DNA of 64,000 nucleotides from Microbacterium ureisolvens (GTDB taxonomy: Bacteria > Actinomycetota > Actinomycetes > Actinomycetales > Microbacteriaceae), in assembly GCF_019511645.1 (NCBI RefSeq), contig NZ_JAEUAX010000004.1, positions 186,001 through 250,000 on the forward strand, in the 5' to 3' direction. Numbering within the stretch: the stretch's first letter is position 1; every line of letters starts with the position of its first letter. A program made the position numbers and the translations under genes. A model generated the notes under the pieces. The model was not told the DNA's origin. It did no database searches and was given only the letters and a program-made list of their open reading frames with translations. Positions 1 to 11,961 of this stretch are shown in pieces.

Positions 1-192
1 GACGATCAGCATCACGCCGCCGGTCGACCAGATGTAGGGGATGTCGCCGGTCACGACGCCGTTGTCGATGATGTCGGCGTTCAGCGTGGGCAGCCACAGC
101 GACGCGATCGACTGCGCGAGCTGGAAGACCACCACCGCCACGATGAGGGGCCACGCGGGACTCAGATACCGCACCAGGAGCTTTCCGAGCAC
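1..192 (-). CDS. ABC transporter, N-terminal fragment (multidrug/lipid exporter type)
   Basis: Only the first 64 codons are inside the window; the gene runs off the left edge. It starts with GTG at 192, with a GGAAAGGA ribosome site 5 bases upstream. The peptide begins MLGKLLVRYLSPAWPLIVAV and continues with LPTLNADIIDNGVVTGD before a second hydrophobic stretch. This is the usual start of the membrane domain of actinobacterial MdlB/MsbA-like half-transporters, in which a six-helix exporter domain precedes an ATPase domain. The ATPase part is not visible, so substrate and partner cannot be judged. Confidence 0.75.
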   Translation of the reverse strand, partial: MLGKLLVRYLSPAWPLIVAVVVFQLAQSIASLWLPTLNADIIDNGVVTGDIPYIWSTGGVMLIV

Positions 193-303
193 GACGGTCC
201 TTTCCGGCGCGCGGAGTCGTCCGCTCTCACGGACCGCGCACGGAAAGCGACGCTACGCCTCCGCGCACGCCGCCGACAGTCCGGCGCCTACGCCGTCGGC
301 GAA

Positions 304-322
304 CCGCCGCTCGCCGCGGCGG
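304..322 (-). terminator. GC-rich hairpin after the aldo/keto reductase
   Basis: Seven-base perfect stem (304-310 with 316-322) around a 5-base loop, placed just past the stop of the minus-strand reductase. No T-run follows, so termination is a weak inference. Confidence 0.35.
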
Positions 323-329
323 CGGGCGC

Positions 330-1313
330 TCAGAGGGCGACGCGGGCCGGCGGGAAGAATTCGTCGATCGCCGCCAGATCCGAGTCTGTCGGCGTCCACG
401 CGGTGGCCGCCGCGGCATTGGCCTGCACCTGCTCCGCACTCGTAGCGCCGGCGATCACGCTCGAGAGCGCGGGATGTGACAGCAACCAGCCGAAGGTCGC
501 CTGCAGCATGGTGATCCCGCGCTCCTCGCAGAACGCCTGATACGCCTCGAGAGCGTCCCATGGCGCGTCGTCGTAGATGTGGCGGCGCTGCCGGATGATG
601 CGGGTGTCGGCGGGGGCGGCATCGCGCGTGAACTTGCCCGTGAGCAGGCCGTTGTGCAGCGGGAAGTACGGGAAGAAGCCGACGCGGTAGCGCGCGACCG
701 CCGGCAGCACGTCCCTCTCGGCACCTCGTGAGAGGAGGCTGTACTGGTTCTGTGCCGAGACGAACGGCACGCCGTGCCGCATCAAGGCGGTGAAGTGTCC
801 CTCGGCGATCTGCCACCCCGAGAAGTTCGAGTGCCCGATGTAGCGCACCTTGCCCTCGCGCACGAGGTCGCCGAGCGCATCGAGCGTCTCATCCATCGGT
901 GTGTCGTCGTCGGGAACGTGCAGCTGGTAAAGGTCGATCCACTCGGTCTGCAGGCGGGTGAGGGATGCCTCGACCGCACGCCGGATGTACGACCGCGAGC
1001 CCTTCGCCCCCGACGGCGGGTAGCCCATGTCGCGGCCGGGGTGGCCGAACTTGGTGGCGAGGGTGACCTGGTCTCGCCGTCCCTTGAGCGCCTCCCCCAT
1101 GAGCGTCTCGGACTGGCCGGGGTCGCCGCCGTACATGTCGGCGGTGTCGAGGAAGGTCACCCCGGCGTCGATGGCGGCGTCGAGCACCTCCCGGGTGCCG
1201 TCGAGCGTCTCGGTGCGGGTGCCGGGGCGGCCGAAGTTGTTGCAGCCGAGGCCGACGGCGGAGACGAGGAGGCCGGACGCGCCGACCCGGCGCAGCGGAA
1301 CAGTCGAAGTCAT
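330..1313 (-). CDS. Aldo/keto reductase
   Basis: A 327-residue protein, normal family length. The NAD(P)H-dependent reductase barrel is shown by the catalytic tetrad: Asp56 and Tyr61 in FLDTADMYGG, Lys88 in TLATKFG and His132 in YQLHVPD. The C-terminal part has the family stretch SSVIAGATSAEQVQ, which helps bind the cofactor phosphate. It resembles the general-stress or YhdN/Tas-like group of cytosolic reductases acting on small aldehydes or ketones; the natural substrate cannot be told. It stands alone, with a hairpin downstream and an unrelated membrane gene upstream. Confidence 0.9.
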   Translation of the reverse strand: MTSTVPLRRVGASGLLVSAVGLGCNNFGRPGTRTETLDGTREVLDAAIDAGVTFLDTADMYGGDPGQSETLMGEALKGRRDQVTLATKFGHPGRDMGYPPSGAKGSRSYIRRAVEASLTRLQTEWIDLYQLHVPDDDTPMDETLDALGDLVREGKVRYIGHSNFSGWQIAEGHFTALMRHGVPFVSAQNQYSLLSRGAERDVLPAVARYRVGFFPYFPLHNGLLTGKFTRDAAPADTRIIRQRRHIYDDAPWDALEAYQAFCEERGITMLQATFGWLLSHPALSSVIAGATSAEQVQANAAAATAWTPTDSDLAAIDEFFPPARVAL

Positions 1314-1360
1314 GCCTCCACGCTAGCCCCGGACACGGATGCTGCCGCCCGCGCGCAACA

Positions 1361-1393
1361 CGACAGCCCCTCGCCATCGGCGAGGGGCTGTCG
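1361..1393 (-). terminator. Rho-independent-type hairpin
   Basis: A perfect 15-base stem (1361-1375 with 1379-1393) with a 3-base loop lies directly past the stop codon of the minus-strand gene ending at 1401. The T-run is poor, as is common in this lineage. Confidence 0.7.
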
Positions 1394-1400
1394 AGCAGTG

Positions 1401-2186
1401 CTACGGCTTCGGCGCGTCGGGCGCCGGCGGCTCGGTCGCCGGAGGCGTCGCCGCGGGGGGCTCGGCCGCGGATGGCGGCGTCACCGGCGGCTCGGCGGCC
1501 GGAGGCTGCGCAGTGGGCGGGGGCACCGGAGCCGCGGGCGCGGCCGACGGAGCCGGCGGCGGCGTGTAGCCGGCGGGCGGTGCGGGCGGCGGGGTGTACC
1601 CGGCCGGGGGCTGGTAGCCCGCAGGGGCGCCGTAGCCGGGGGTGGTGGCGGGGTTCGCCGGGTAGCCGCCGGCCGGTGCCTGGGCGGGAACGCCCGACCA
1701 CACGGTCTTGTCGGCGAGGAAGTTGCCGGCCCACGGAGCGGCGGGGATCGCGAGGTTCCACCGCGAGCGGTCGAACGCGTTGATGCCGAGCCACACGATG
1801 GGAAGGAAGAAGTACAGGATCAGCCAGACGGCTTCCTTCTGCAGCTTCAGGCCCACGCGCCACGCGGCCAGGAGCGTGTAGATGAAGGCGGCGAGCCCGA
1901 GCAGCCAGCCCAGGACCGGAACCCAGCCGAGGATGGCGACCCCTCCCCACAGCACCAGCAGCCACCACGGGTTGAGGTCGCCGAGCTTGACGAAGATCAG
2001 GGTGTTGTAGACCGGCACCCAGGCGCGCCAGCGGCCCTGCACGCCGGCCTTGTCGAAGACCTTCATGAGGAACCACGAGCCGATCACGTAGCCGGCGATC
2101 GCGAGCAGGAAGAAGAATGGTGCGAGGACGAGCCAGGCGATGAGCGCCCCGACTCCGCCGCCGTCGTCGTAGTAGTCCATCAGCAT
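1401..2186 (-). CDS. DUF5684-type membrane protein with proline-rich tail
   Basis: A 261-residue protein. The ATG at 2186 is chosen because GGAGG sits 10 bases upstream; an in-frame ATG at 2180 is less well placed. The first half has about four hydrophobic segments and the motif WRAWVPVYNTLIF, typical of DUF5684, a membrane family related in layout to signal-peptidase neighbours. After about residue 165 the chain becomes a low-complexity Pro/Ala/Gly tail with repeated YTPPPAPP units, probably cytoplasmic and disordered. No enzymatic residues are visible. A strong hairpin follows. Function unknown. Confidence 0.75.
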   Translation of the reverse strand: MLMDYYDDGGGVGALIAWLVLAPFFFLLAIAGYVIGSWFLMKVFDKAGVQGRWRAWVPVYNTLIFVKLGDLNPWWLLVLWGGVAILGWVPVLGWLLGLAAFIYTLLAAWRVGLKLQKEAVWLILYFFLPIVWLGINAFDRSRWNLAIPAAPWAGNFLADKTVWSGVPAQAPAGGYPANPATTPGYGAPAGYQPPAGYTPPPAPPAGYTPPPAPSAAPAAPVPPPTAQPPAAEPPVTPPSAAEPPAATPPATEPPAPDAPKP

Positions 2187-2371
2187 TGTGGAGCGACCTC
2201 CGAGAGAGTCGGTTCGGACGCGTCGGCACGCGCCCGCGGAGCCCCTGCTCCGCTCGACACATGCTAGCGACGCTCTCAGCCGACTGTCAGCATTGGCGAG
2301 CGGTTCCGGGGGATGGCCTCCCGATGCATCGGGTGGATAGCCTGAGCACAACTCCCGAGCGAAGGGCCGCC

Positions 2372-2818
2372 ATGACCGATCAGACTCCGCAGACTCCCCC
2401 GCCGCTGCCGCCGCAGTCCGCCGCCGACGCCGCGCGCGCGGCCGATCCGGACGACACGGGCGTCCCGACGATCCGGGGCGAGGTGAACGACGTCGGCCGA
2501 GGGTTCTTCTCCGCGCTGTTCGACCTGTCGTTCCGCACCTTCATCACGCGGCGGCTCGCGAGCGTCTTCTACTTCGTCGGCCTGATCGCGATCGCCATCG
2601 GGTTCATCGTCTACTTCGTCGGCGGGATCCTGAACGCGATCTCGCTGATGTGGCTGAACGTCGGTGCGGGCATCACGGGGCTCGTCGCGACGATCATCGT
2701 GGTGCCGGTGGTGACCTTCCTCGCGATCATCCTGCTCAGGTTCATCATCGAGGCGGTCGTCGCGCTGATCGCGATCGCCGAGAACACCGAGCGCACTGCG
2801 GAGCACACGAAGCGCTGA
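2372..2818 (+). CDS. DUF4282 membrane protein
   Basis: A 148-residue protein starting with ATG at 2372, with a GAAGGG site upstream. About 45 N-terminal residues are polar and proline-rich (TPPPLPPQSAADAA). The motif FFSALFDLSFRTFITRR then leads into two long hydrophobic segments, which is the DUF4282 arrangement. The C-terminus is a short charged tail. It is transcribed divergently from the DUF5684 gene, with about 185 bases between them. No function is known for the family. Confidence 0.75.
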   Translation: MTDQTPQTPPPLPPQSAADAARAADPDDTGVPTIRGEVNDVGRGFFSALFDLSFRTFITRRLASVFYFVGLIAIAIGFIVYFVGGILNAISLMWLNVGAGITGLVATIIVVPVVTFLAIILLRFIIEAVVALIAIAENTERTAEHTKR

Positions 2819-2896
2819 CGCAGCGGCGTGCCCGCGTGTTGCGTGCGGTGACGCCCGCCGTTTGCGGCGACCGGGCTGCAGGCGCAGAGTGGGCGG

Positions 2897-3625
2897 GTGC
2901 CTGATCCTTCCCCCACCCCCATCCTCGACGCCCCGCACGCCGACGCCGACGTGCTCGACAACGCCCCGTGGCACTCGCTCACCGGCCCGCACGAGTCGTT
3001 CGCGATCGGGGGCGACCTCGTGCGCCGCTACCCGGAAGACGTCGCGCCTTTCGTCGCGGTGCGCTCATGGGATGAGCCCGGGGTCTGGCAGGCGCTCGTC
3101 GACCTCGTCGGGCCGGGGGCTGAGATCGGGCTCTCCGGGTACGACGGCGATGTGCCCGCCGGCTGGGAGATCGTCGGCCAGGGCGAGGGCGTGCAGCTCG
3201 TGGAGACTGATGCGCTCAGACCGCGCCCCGACCCGGAGGCGGTGCTCCTGGGCGCCCAGGATGCTCCCGAGATGCTCGCGATCGTGGAGCGAAACCAGCC
3301 CGGTCCGTTCCGACCGCGCACCTACGAGCTGGGGCGGTACATCGGCATCCGCCGCGACGGCCGCCTCATCGCGATGGCGGGCGAGCGCCTGCACCCCGAG
3401 GGCTGGACCGAGATCAGCGCTGTCGCCGTCGACGCCGACCACCGCCGTCAGGGCCTCGCGTCGCGCCTCGTGCTCGACGTCGCCTTCCATATCCAGGAGC
3501 GCGGCGACCGCGCCCTGCTGCACGCCGCGGCATCGAACGTCGGGGCTATCGCGGCGTACGAACGTCTCGGCTTCGCGCTGCGCCGCCGCAACCGCTTCTC
3601 GGCGGTGCGCACGCCGACCGCGTAG
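2897..3625 (+). CDS. GNAT-family N-acetyltransferase (FR47-like)
   Basis: A 242-residue protein starting with GTG at 2897. The acetyl-CoA fold is in the C-terminal half: ISAVAVDADHRRQGLASRLV is the strand plus the (R/Q)xxGxG/A pyrophosphate loop, followed by LLHAAASNVGAIAAYERLGF, where the Asn and Tyr close the active site. The N-terminal half is less conserved, as in FR47-type members. The acceptor substrate cannot be inferred. It converges on yaaA with only three bases between the two stop codons. Confidence 0.88.
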   Translation: MPDPSPTPILDAPHADADVLDNAPWHSLTGPHESFAIGGDLVRRYPEDVAPFVAVRSWDEPGVWQALVDLVGPGAEIGLSGYDGDVPAGWEIVGQGEGVQLVETDALRPRPDPEAVLLGAQDAPEMLAIVERNQPGPFRPRTYELGRYIGIRRDGRLIAMAGERLHPEGWTEISAVAVDADHRRQGLASRLVLDVAFHIQERGDRALLHAAASNVGAIAAYERLGFALRRRNRFSAVRTPTA

Positions 3626-3628
3626 AGC

Positions 3629-4378
3629 TCAGGCGAAGAGCTCGAGCTCGCCGGCGCCGGTCTCCCGCACGCGGAGGCCCGCAGCATCCGCCCATGTCAG
3701 AAAAGCCGCGGCAGACCCGATTCGCGGGCGATCCTCCGCGAGCCGGCGCACGAGTGCGCCCTTCGCGTGCTTGTTGAAGTGGTTGAGCGCGCGGACGGCG
3801 CCGTCGGCGCCCTCGCTCACGACGCGGACGTACCGCGACCTGACGTCCGCAGGCACCGGGCCCAGCCCGACGTACGCCTCGGAACGGAGGTCGAGCACGA
3901 AACGCGGCTCGAGCGCGGCGAGGGCCGCGGTCACCTCGGTGCCCCACAGGCGCCGCAGCGGCGGCACGCCCGGAAGCGACGTCGCGGCGCCGAGGCGGTA
4001 GGCGGGGATCCGGTCGAGCGCCCCCACCGGTCCGAATGGCGCCGAGTGCACCATGACGTGCGCTCCGAGCCAGCGCCGAGCGGCGGCGGACAGGGATGCC
4101 GCGTCCAGCGCGTCGAAGAGGACTCCGGTGTAGCGATCGATCGCAGGCATCGACGGCCCCTCGCGCAGCGCGGCGTTCACCGCCACCTCGTCGCGTTGCT
4201 TCGGCCCGAGCTTGAGGACGCGCGCCGCGTGATCCTCGTCGCCTGAGAGCGCGACGAGGGCGGCGACGACGGCCTCGCGCTGCGAGGCCAACTGGGGCAG
4301 CGCGAGTCGCGTGACGTCCAGCGGGGCGCCCGTACCGCCGCTGCGCTTCGTCTCGGACGGGGGCAACAGGATCAGCAT
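3629..4378 (-). CDS. yaaA: YaaA family peroxide-stress protein
   Basis: A 249-residue protein that opens with MLILLPPSETKRSGG, the YaaA/DUF328 signature. It also contains MPAIDRYTGVLFDALD, HVMVHSAPFGPVGALDRIPAYRL and the closing NHFNKHAKGALVRRL, all conserved in the family. In E. coli YaaA lowers free iron during peroxide stress and its fold binds DNA; here the role is by homology. It lies next to the ATP synthase operon but is separated from it by a terminator-like hairpin. Confidence 0.9.
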   Translation of the reverse strand: MLILLPPSETKRSGGTGAPLDVTRLALPQLASQREAVVAALVALSGDEDHAARVLKLGPKQRDEVAVNAALREGPSMPAIDRYTGVLFDALDAASLSAAARRWLGAHVMVHSAPFGPVGALDRIPAYRLGAATSLPGVPPLRRLWGTEVTAALAALEPRFVLDLRSEAYVGLGPVPADVRSRYVRVVSEGADGAVRALNHFNKHAKGALVRRLAEDRPRIGSAAAFLTWADAAGLRVRETGAGELELFA

Positions 4379-4419
4379 GATTCTCCGTGCGGCTCGGGGC
4401 GGAGGTTCCGGATGAAACG

Positions 4420-4451
4420 ACTCGGCCGATCCCCGAAGGGACCGGCCGAGT
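4420..4451 (-). terminator. Terminator of the ATP synthase operon
   Basis: Nine-base perfect stem (4420-4428 with 4443-4451), extendable by three more pairs across one mismatch. On the minus strand it is followed by CGTTTCATCC, a short T-run. It lies 16 bases past the atpC stop. Confidence 0.7.
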
Positions 4452-4466
4452 GCGAATGCGTGTCGA

Positions 4467-4727
4467 TCAGGAGATCAGTGCGGCGTTTCCGGCCACGATC
4501 GTGAGTTCGTCGCCTTCCATCGACAGGAACCCGTCCTGCGCGTTGGCGATGATCTTCGTGCCCGAGGTCTCGGTGATGCGCACCTGACCCTCGGCGAGGA
4601 TCGCGAGCACCGGCTCGTGACCGGTCATGAAGCCGATCTCGCCCTCGACGGTCTTGGCGACGACGAGCGAGGCCTCTCCCGACCAGACCTCCGCGTCCGC
4701 GGAGACGAGGCTCACCTTGAGCGGCAT
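4467..4727 (-). CDS. atpC: ATP synthase epsilon subunit
   Basis: An 86-residue protein, short because it holds only the N-terminal beta-sandwich domain, as in many actinobacteria. The start ATG at 4727 fits the family beginning MPLKVSLVSADAEVWSGEAS and lies 2 bases after the atpD stop. VVAKTVEGEIGFMTGHEPVL is the conserved core. It is the last gene of the operon; in the complex it sits on the central stalk and couples rotation to catalysis. Confidence 0.93.
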   Translation of the reverse strand: MPLKVSLVSADAEVWSGEASLVVAKTVEGEIGFMTGHEPVLAILAEGQVRITETSGTKIIANAQDGFLSMEGDELTIVAGNAALIS

Positions 4728-4729
4728 GA

Positions 4730-6208
<1,479 letters not shown>

Positions 6209-7105
6209 TCACTTGCCCGACGCCAGAGCGTCGGCGCCGCCGACGATCTCGGCGATCTGCTGCGTGATCTCGGCCTGGCGCGCGTTGTTGCGCAGGCGCG
6301 TGTAGTCGGTGATGAGCTTGTCGGCGTTGTCGCTGGCGGACTTCATCGCCTTCTGAGTCGCGGCGTGCTTGGCGGCCGACGACTGCAGGAGTGCGTTGAA
6401 GACGCGGCTCTGGATGTACACCGGCAGGAGAGCGTCGAGCACCGTCTCGGCGTCCGGCTCGAACTCGTACAGCGGGTACACCGCTGCGGAGGACGACTCC
6501 TCGGCCTCGACGACCTCGAGCGGAAGCAGGCGCACGGTCTCGGGCGTCTGCGTCATCATGCTGACGAAGCGGTTGTAGACGAGGTGGATCTCGTCGACGC
6601 CGTTCTCCTCGCCGCCACGGTCGTACGCGTCGAGCAGGGTCGCCGCGATCTCCTCGGCGGTGGTGAAGTGCGGCGTGTCGGTGTCACCCGTCCACTCCGC
6701 GGCGCTCTCCATGCGACGGAACTGGAAGTACCCCACCGCCTTGCGGCCGACGAGGTAGAACACCGGCTCGCGGCCCTCCTCGCGCAGCAGCTGCGCGAGC
6801 TCGAGGCCCTCGCGGAGGATCTGCGAGTTGAACGCCCCCGCGAGGCCGCGGTCGGACGAGAAGATCACGACGGCGGAGCGGCGGATCGTCTCGCGTTCGA
6901 CGGTCAGCGGGTGGTCGACATTGGAGTGCGTCGCCACGGCGGAGACGGCACGCGTCACGGCACGCGCGAAGGGCGACGACGCGCGCACACGCGCCATCGC
7001 CTTCTGGATGCGCGAAGCCGCGATGAGTTCCATCGCCTTCGTGATCTTCTTGGTCGTCTGAGCAGAACTGATCTTCTGCTTGTAGACCCGGAGTTGTGCG
7101 CCCAT
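6209..7105 (-). CDS. atpG: ATP synthase gamma subunit
   Basis: A 298-residue rotor-shaft subunit. The N-terminal coiled-coil strand begins [20 protein letters not shown] and the C-terminal strand runs [20 protein letters not shown], pairing to form the central stalk that rotates within alpha3beta3. [15 protein letters not shown] is the usual central motif. It lies between atpA and atpD in the operon. Confidence 0.96.
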   Translation of the reverse strand: MGAQLRVYKQKISSAQTTKKITKAMELIAASRIQKAMARVRASSPFARAVTRAVSAVATHSNVDHPLTVERETIRRSAVVIFSSDRGLAGAFNSQILREGLELAQLLREEGREPVFYLVGRKAVGYFQFRRMESAAEWTGDTDTPHFTTAEEIAATLLDAYDRGGEENGVDEIHLVYNRFVSMMTQTPETVRLLPLEVVEAEESSSAAVYPLYEFEPDAETVLDALLPVYIQSRVFNALLQSSAAKHAATQKAMKSASDNADKLITDYTRLRNNARQAEITQQIAEIVGGADALASGK

Positions 7106-7125
7106 TGTGCTAGCCCCGGCCCGCC

Positions 7126-8763
7126 TTAGCGGCGGCCCTTGACGATCTTCTCCTGGTTCACGTCGTCCGCCTGCGCCGCCGCGACCTCTTCGTGGCCGGG
7201 CTTGCCGATGGCCTGGCCCTTGCCGGCCTGGAACTCGAGGATGAAGTCGTCGGTCCGCTTCGTCAGCTCGGCGACGGTGTCGTCGTCGAGGACGTTGGTG
7301 TCGCGCAGCGTGTCGAGGATCGTCGTGTTGCGACGCAGGTAGTCGAGCAGCTCGCGCTCGAACGCCAGCACGTCTTCGACCTCGATCGAGTCGAGCTTGC
7401 CGTTGGTGCCGGCCCAGATCGAGACGACCTGCTCCTCCACCGGGTACGGCGAGTACTGCGGCTGCTTGAGCAGCTCGGTCAGGCGTGCACCGCGGGCGAG
7501 CTGGCGACGCGAAGCGGCGTCCAGGTCGGAGGCGAACATCGCGAACGCCTCGAGAGAGCGGTACTGGGCCAGCTCGAGCTTGAGCGTGCCGGAGACCTTC
7601 TTGATCGACTTGACCTGGGCGTCACCGCCGACTCGCGAGACGGAGATGCCGACGTCGACCGCGGGACGCTGGTTGGCGTTGAACAGGTCGGACTGCAGGA
7701 AGATCTGGCCGTCGGTGATCGAGATCACGTTGGTCGGGATGTACGCCGAGACGTCGTTGGCCTTCGTCTCGATGATCGGCAGACCCGTCATCGAGCCGGC
7801 GCCGAGCTCGTCGGACAGCTTCGCGCAGCGCTCGAGCAGACGCGAGTGCAGGTAGAAGACGTCACCCGGGTACGCCTCGCGGCCCGGCGGGCGGCGGAGG
7901 AGAAGGGACACGGCGCGGTACGCCTCGGCCTGCTTCGACAGGTCGTCGAAGATGACGAGGACGTGCTTGCCCTCGTACATCCAGTGCTGGCCGATGGCCG
8001 AGCCGGTGTACGGCGCGAGGTACTTGAAGCCCGCGGGGTCGGAGGCGGGAGCCGCGACGATGGTCGTGTACTCCAGCGCGCCGGCGTCCTCGAGGGCGCC
8101 CTTCACGGCCGCGATGGTCGAGCCCTTCTGGCCGATCGCGACGTAGATGCAGCGCACCTGCTTGTTGACGTCGCCCGACTCCCAGTTGGCCTTCTGGTTG
8201 ATGATCGTGTCGATCGCGATGGCCGTCTTGCCGGTCTGGCGGTCGCCGATGATGAGCTGGCGCTGGCCGCGGCCCACGGGGATCATCGCGTCGATGGCCT
8301 TGATGCCGGTCTGGAGCGGCTCGTGCACCGACTTGCGCTGCATGACGCCGGGCGCCTGCAGCTCGAGGGCGCGGCGGCCGACGGTGGCGATCTCGCCGAG
8401 GCCGTCGATCGGGTTGCCCAGCGGGTCGACGACGCGGCCGAGGTAGCCGTCGCCGACGGCCACCGAGAGCACCTCGCCGGTGCGGGTGACCTGCTGGCCG
8501 GCCTCGATGCCGGCGAAGTCGCCGAGGACGACCACACCGATCTCGTGCTCGTCCAGGTTCAGCGCGAGCCCCTGGGTGCCGTCCTCGAACGTCACCAGCT
8601 CGTTCGCCATGACACCGGGCAGGCCCTCGACGTGGGCGATGCCGTCGGCGGCGTCGACGACCGTGCCGACCTCGGTGGCCGCAGCCCCGGTGGGCTCGTA
8701 GGCGGCGACGAAGTCCTTCAGCGCGTCACGGATGACATCAGGGCTGATAGTGAGATCTGCCAT
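7126..8763 (-). CDS. atpA: ATP synthase alpha subunit
   Basis: A 545-residue nucleotide-binding but non-catalytic F1 subunit. Walker A is GDRQTGKT at residues 173-180; the arginine-finger region [13 protein letters not shown] and the stretch [23 protein letters not shown] are intact. The C-terminal tail is extended by a charged, Gln/Ala-rich segment ([15 protein letters not shown]) as in other Microbacteriaceae. It is followed by atpG 20 bases downstream. Confidence 0.97.
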   Translation of the reverse strand: MADLTISPDVIRDALKDFVAAYEPTGAAATEVGTVVDAADGIAHVEGLPGVMANELVTFEDGTQGLALNLDEHEIGVVVLGDFAGIEAGQQVTRTGEVLSVAVGDGYLGRVVDPLGNPIDGLGEIATVGRRALELQAPGVMQRKSVHEPLQTGIKAIDAMIPVGRGQRQLIIGDRQTGKTAIAIDTIINQKANWESGDVNKQVRCIYVAIGQKGSTIAAVKGALEDAGALEYTTIVAAPASDPAGFKYLAPYTGSAIGQHWMYEGKHVLVIFDDLSKQAEAYRAVSLLLRRPPGREAYPGDVFYLHSRLLERCAKLSDELGAGSMTGLPIIETKANDVSAYIPTNVISITDGQIFLQSDLFNANQRPAVDVGISVSRVGGDAQVKSIKKVSGTLKLELAQYRSLEAFAMFASDLDAASRRQLARGARLTELLKQPQYSPYPVEEQVVSIWAGTNGKLDSIEVEDVLAFERELLDYLRRNTTILDTLRDTNVLDDDTVAELTKRTDDFILEFQAGKGQAIGKPGHEEVAAAQADDVNQEKIVKGRR

Positions 8764-8823
8764 TGTTTTCCTTCGTTCAAGGGGCCTCGGCCCCGAAATC
8801 TCCGCGTGGGCGGGAAGTCTGTG

Positions 8824-9615
8824 TCAGCCGGCGAGCCGCTGACGGAGGTCGGCCAGGCGCGACGAGACGCTCGCATCGATCACGTCGTCCGCGATCTGCA
8901 CGCGCACGCCGCCGACCACGGTCGGGTCGACGATGGTGTTCAGCGATACCGGCGTCCCGTAGCGCTTGGTGAGAGCGGCCGTGAGGCGCTGGCTCTGCGC
9001 CGCGCTGAGAGGTGCCGCGGCCACGACGGTCGCGACCGCGCGGTTGCGCTGGTCGGCGACGAGCCGCGTGGCACGCGCCAGCAGCTGCCGCACGCGCCGC
9101 TCGCGGGGCTGACGGATCAGGGAGGATGCGATCAGCGTCGCCCCTGCGCTCGCGCGGCCCGCGAGGAGCTTCTCGACGAGCTCGCCCTTCGCGGCGGCGT
9201 CGCCCAGACGGCTTCCGAGCGCGAGCTCGAGCTCGGGGTTGTCGGCCACGGTCCGCGAGAACGCGAACAGCTCGGCCTCGACGTCGGCCTTCGCGTCGGC
9301 GACCGCGGCGGCGCGCACCGCGAGCTCCTCGATGCCGTCGACGAGATCGTCGGACGAGGACCACCGCTCGGCGACGGCGGTCGCCAGCAGCGATGCGGTC
9401 GCAGGCTTGACGGCCTTGCCGAACACGTCGAAGACGACCTTGCGGCGGGCCTCTGGCGACGCGGCGGAGTCGGCGAGCGCGCCGCTCAGCTGCGACGAGT
9501 CGCCCACGGCGCGCGCCACGGCGAACAGCTCGCCGGCCACGTCGAGGTCGACGCCCGACGCGGCGCGCAGCGCCGCCGTCGTCGTCGCCAGGGCCTGAGT
9601 GGTCGCGCTGCCCAT
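8824..9615 (-). CDS. atpH: ATP synthase delta subunit
   Basis: A 263-residue OSCP-type subunit that links the peripheral stalk to the top of F1. It is longer than the approximately 180-residue Gram-negative protein, as is normal for actinobacteria. The C-terminal signature VNTIVDPTVVGGVRV appears here as LNTIVDPTVVGGVRVQIADD, followed by the final ASVSSRLADLRQRLAG. The start ATG overlaps the atpF stop by one base (TAATG), which suggests translational coupling. Confidence 0.93.
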   Translation of the reverse strand: MGSATTQALATTTAALRAASGVDLDVAGELFAVARAVGDSSQLSGALADSAASPEARRKVVFDVFGKAVKPATASLLATAVAERWSSSDDLVDGIEELAVRAAAVADAKADVEAELFAFSRTVADNPELELALGSRLGDAAAKGELVEKLLAGRASAGATLIASSLIRQPRERRVRQLLARATRLVADQRNRAVATVVAAAPLSAAQSQRLTAALTKRYGTPVSLNTIVDPTVVGGVRVQIADDVIDASVSSRLADLRQRLAG

Positions 9616-10172
9616 TACGCCTTGGCCCCTTCGGACTCTTCGAGCTCGGCGAGGAAGCGATCGACGACGGCCTGAGCCTTCTTGTCGTCGGAGAGCGTCT
9701 CGCCGATCACGCCGCCGGCGAGGTCGAGGGCGAGCGTGCCCACCTCGCTGCGCAGCGACACGAGAGCCGTCTGGCGCTCCGCTTCGATCTGCGCGTGCGC
9801 GGTCGTGGTCAGGCGTGCGGCTTCCGCCGCAGCGGTCTCCTTGGCCTCGGCGACGATCTTCTTGCCGTCCTCGCGGGCGGCGTCGCGGATCTCACCGGCC
9901 TCCTTGCGGGCATCGGCGAGCTGCGCCGTGTACTCCTCGAGGGCGGCCTCGGCCTTGCGCTGTGCCTCGTCGGCCTTCGCGATGTTGCCTTCGATGGCTG
10001 CGGAGCGCTCGTCGAGCAGCTTCTTCATCCGGGGAAGGGCGACCTTCCAGAAGATGATCAGGATGACGATGAAGCACACCGACGACCAGATGATGTCGTA
10101 CCACGCGGGGAGGAGGGGGTTGTGCGCTTCGGCGCCCTCTTCCGCGGCGTACGTGACAAGAGCGTTCAGCAT
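9615..10172 (-). CDS. atpF: ATP synthase b subunit
   Basis: A 185-residue peripheral-stalk subunit. A single membrane anchor lies at about residues 28-46 (IIWSSVCFIVILIIFWKVAL), followed by a long charged helix rich in Ala, Glu and Lys that would dimerise and reach up to the delta subunit. The N-terminus before the anchor (AEEGAEAHNPLLPAWYD) is typical of actinobacterial b subunits. It ends inside the atpH start. Confidence 0.95.
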   Translation of the reverse strand: MLNALVTYAAEEGAEAHNPLLPAWYDIIWSSVCFIVILIIFWKVALPRMKKLLDERSAAIEGNIAKADEAQRKAEAALEEYTAQLADARKEAGEIRDAAREDGKKIVAEAKETAAAEAARLTTTAHAQIEAERQTALVSLRSEVGTLALDLAGGVIGETLSDDKKAQAVVDRFLAELEESEGAKA

Positions 10173-10200
10173 CCTGTCTCCTTAGACGAGAGTGTGGCGA

Positions 10201-11380
<1,180 letters not shown>

Positions 11381-11382
11381 GT

Positions 11383-11397
11383 ACTCGCTAAGCGAGT
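11383..11397. repeat. Short palindrome upstream of atpB
   Basis: ACTCGCT and AGCGAGT flank a single base, immediately 5' of the TTG start of atpB. It could be an operator, an mRNA hairpin affecting the start, or chance. Confidence 0.35.
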
Positions 11398-11457
11398 GGG
11401 CGGGCGCTCGTTCAGCCTATCAAACTTGTGAGGTCGCTGAATCCGCGCGGTGGCGGA

Positions 11458-11961
11458 TCAGGACGCGCTGGACTCCTCGTCCCGCTTGTCCCCCGCGTCC
11501 GGGTCGGTCGGGAGCTCCACATCGCTCACGTGCGGCACCCTCATGCGCACCATCACGACGACGTCGACCGCCAGTGAGGCGAGCACGCTCACGACAGCCG
11601 CGACGAAGAAGACGGCGGGCTCGATCCAGGGCTGACCGCGCAGGACCAGGAGGATCACGATGAACACGACGAACTTCAGGATCCACCCGCCCATGACGAT
11701 GCCGAAGAAGATCGGCACGTAGAGCGGGTCGCCGAACCAGCGGTTCGCGATGAGGATGCTCGCTCCGGTGATGCCGAGGAACACCGCGGCGACCAGCACG
11801 CCGGCCAGCGCGCTCCACAGGCCCGTGGTGCCCGCGACGAGGAAGCCGACGATCGCGCCGACGACGGCGAGGATCGCGGTGACCGTGCCCGACCACATGA
11901 GCACGGTGCGCAGGATCGGGGTGCTGGAGACCGGTGTGCGGGGGTTCGGGCTGGTGCTCAT
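11458..11961 (-). CDS. AtpI-like four-helix membrane protein
   Basis: A 167-residue protein with four hydrophobic segments and a charged C-terminus (DPDAGDKRDEESSAS). Its position between wecA and atpB, with the ATG at 11961 overlapping the wecA stop by 4 bases, is where actinobacteria encode the ATP synthase protein I-like factor thought to help assemble the c-ring. Sequence similarity to classical AtpI is low, so the name rests mainly on size, topology and place. Confidence 0.65.
   Translation of the reverse strand: MSTSPNPRTPVSSTPILRTVLMWSGTVTAILAVVGAIVGFLVAGTTGLWSALAGVLVAAVFLGITGASILIANRWFGDPLYVPIFFGIVMGGWILKFVVFIVILLVLRGQPWIEPAVFFVAAVVSVLASLAVDVVVMVRMRVPHVSDVELPTDPDAGDKRDEESSAS

Noticed and set aside
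774..2267. Long plus-strand open frame opposite the reductase and DUF5684 genes
   Set aside because: It is antisense to two well-supported genes, is rich in Arg/Gly/Val without pattern and has no ribosome site; long antisense frames are expected at this GC content.
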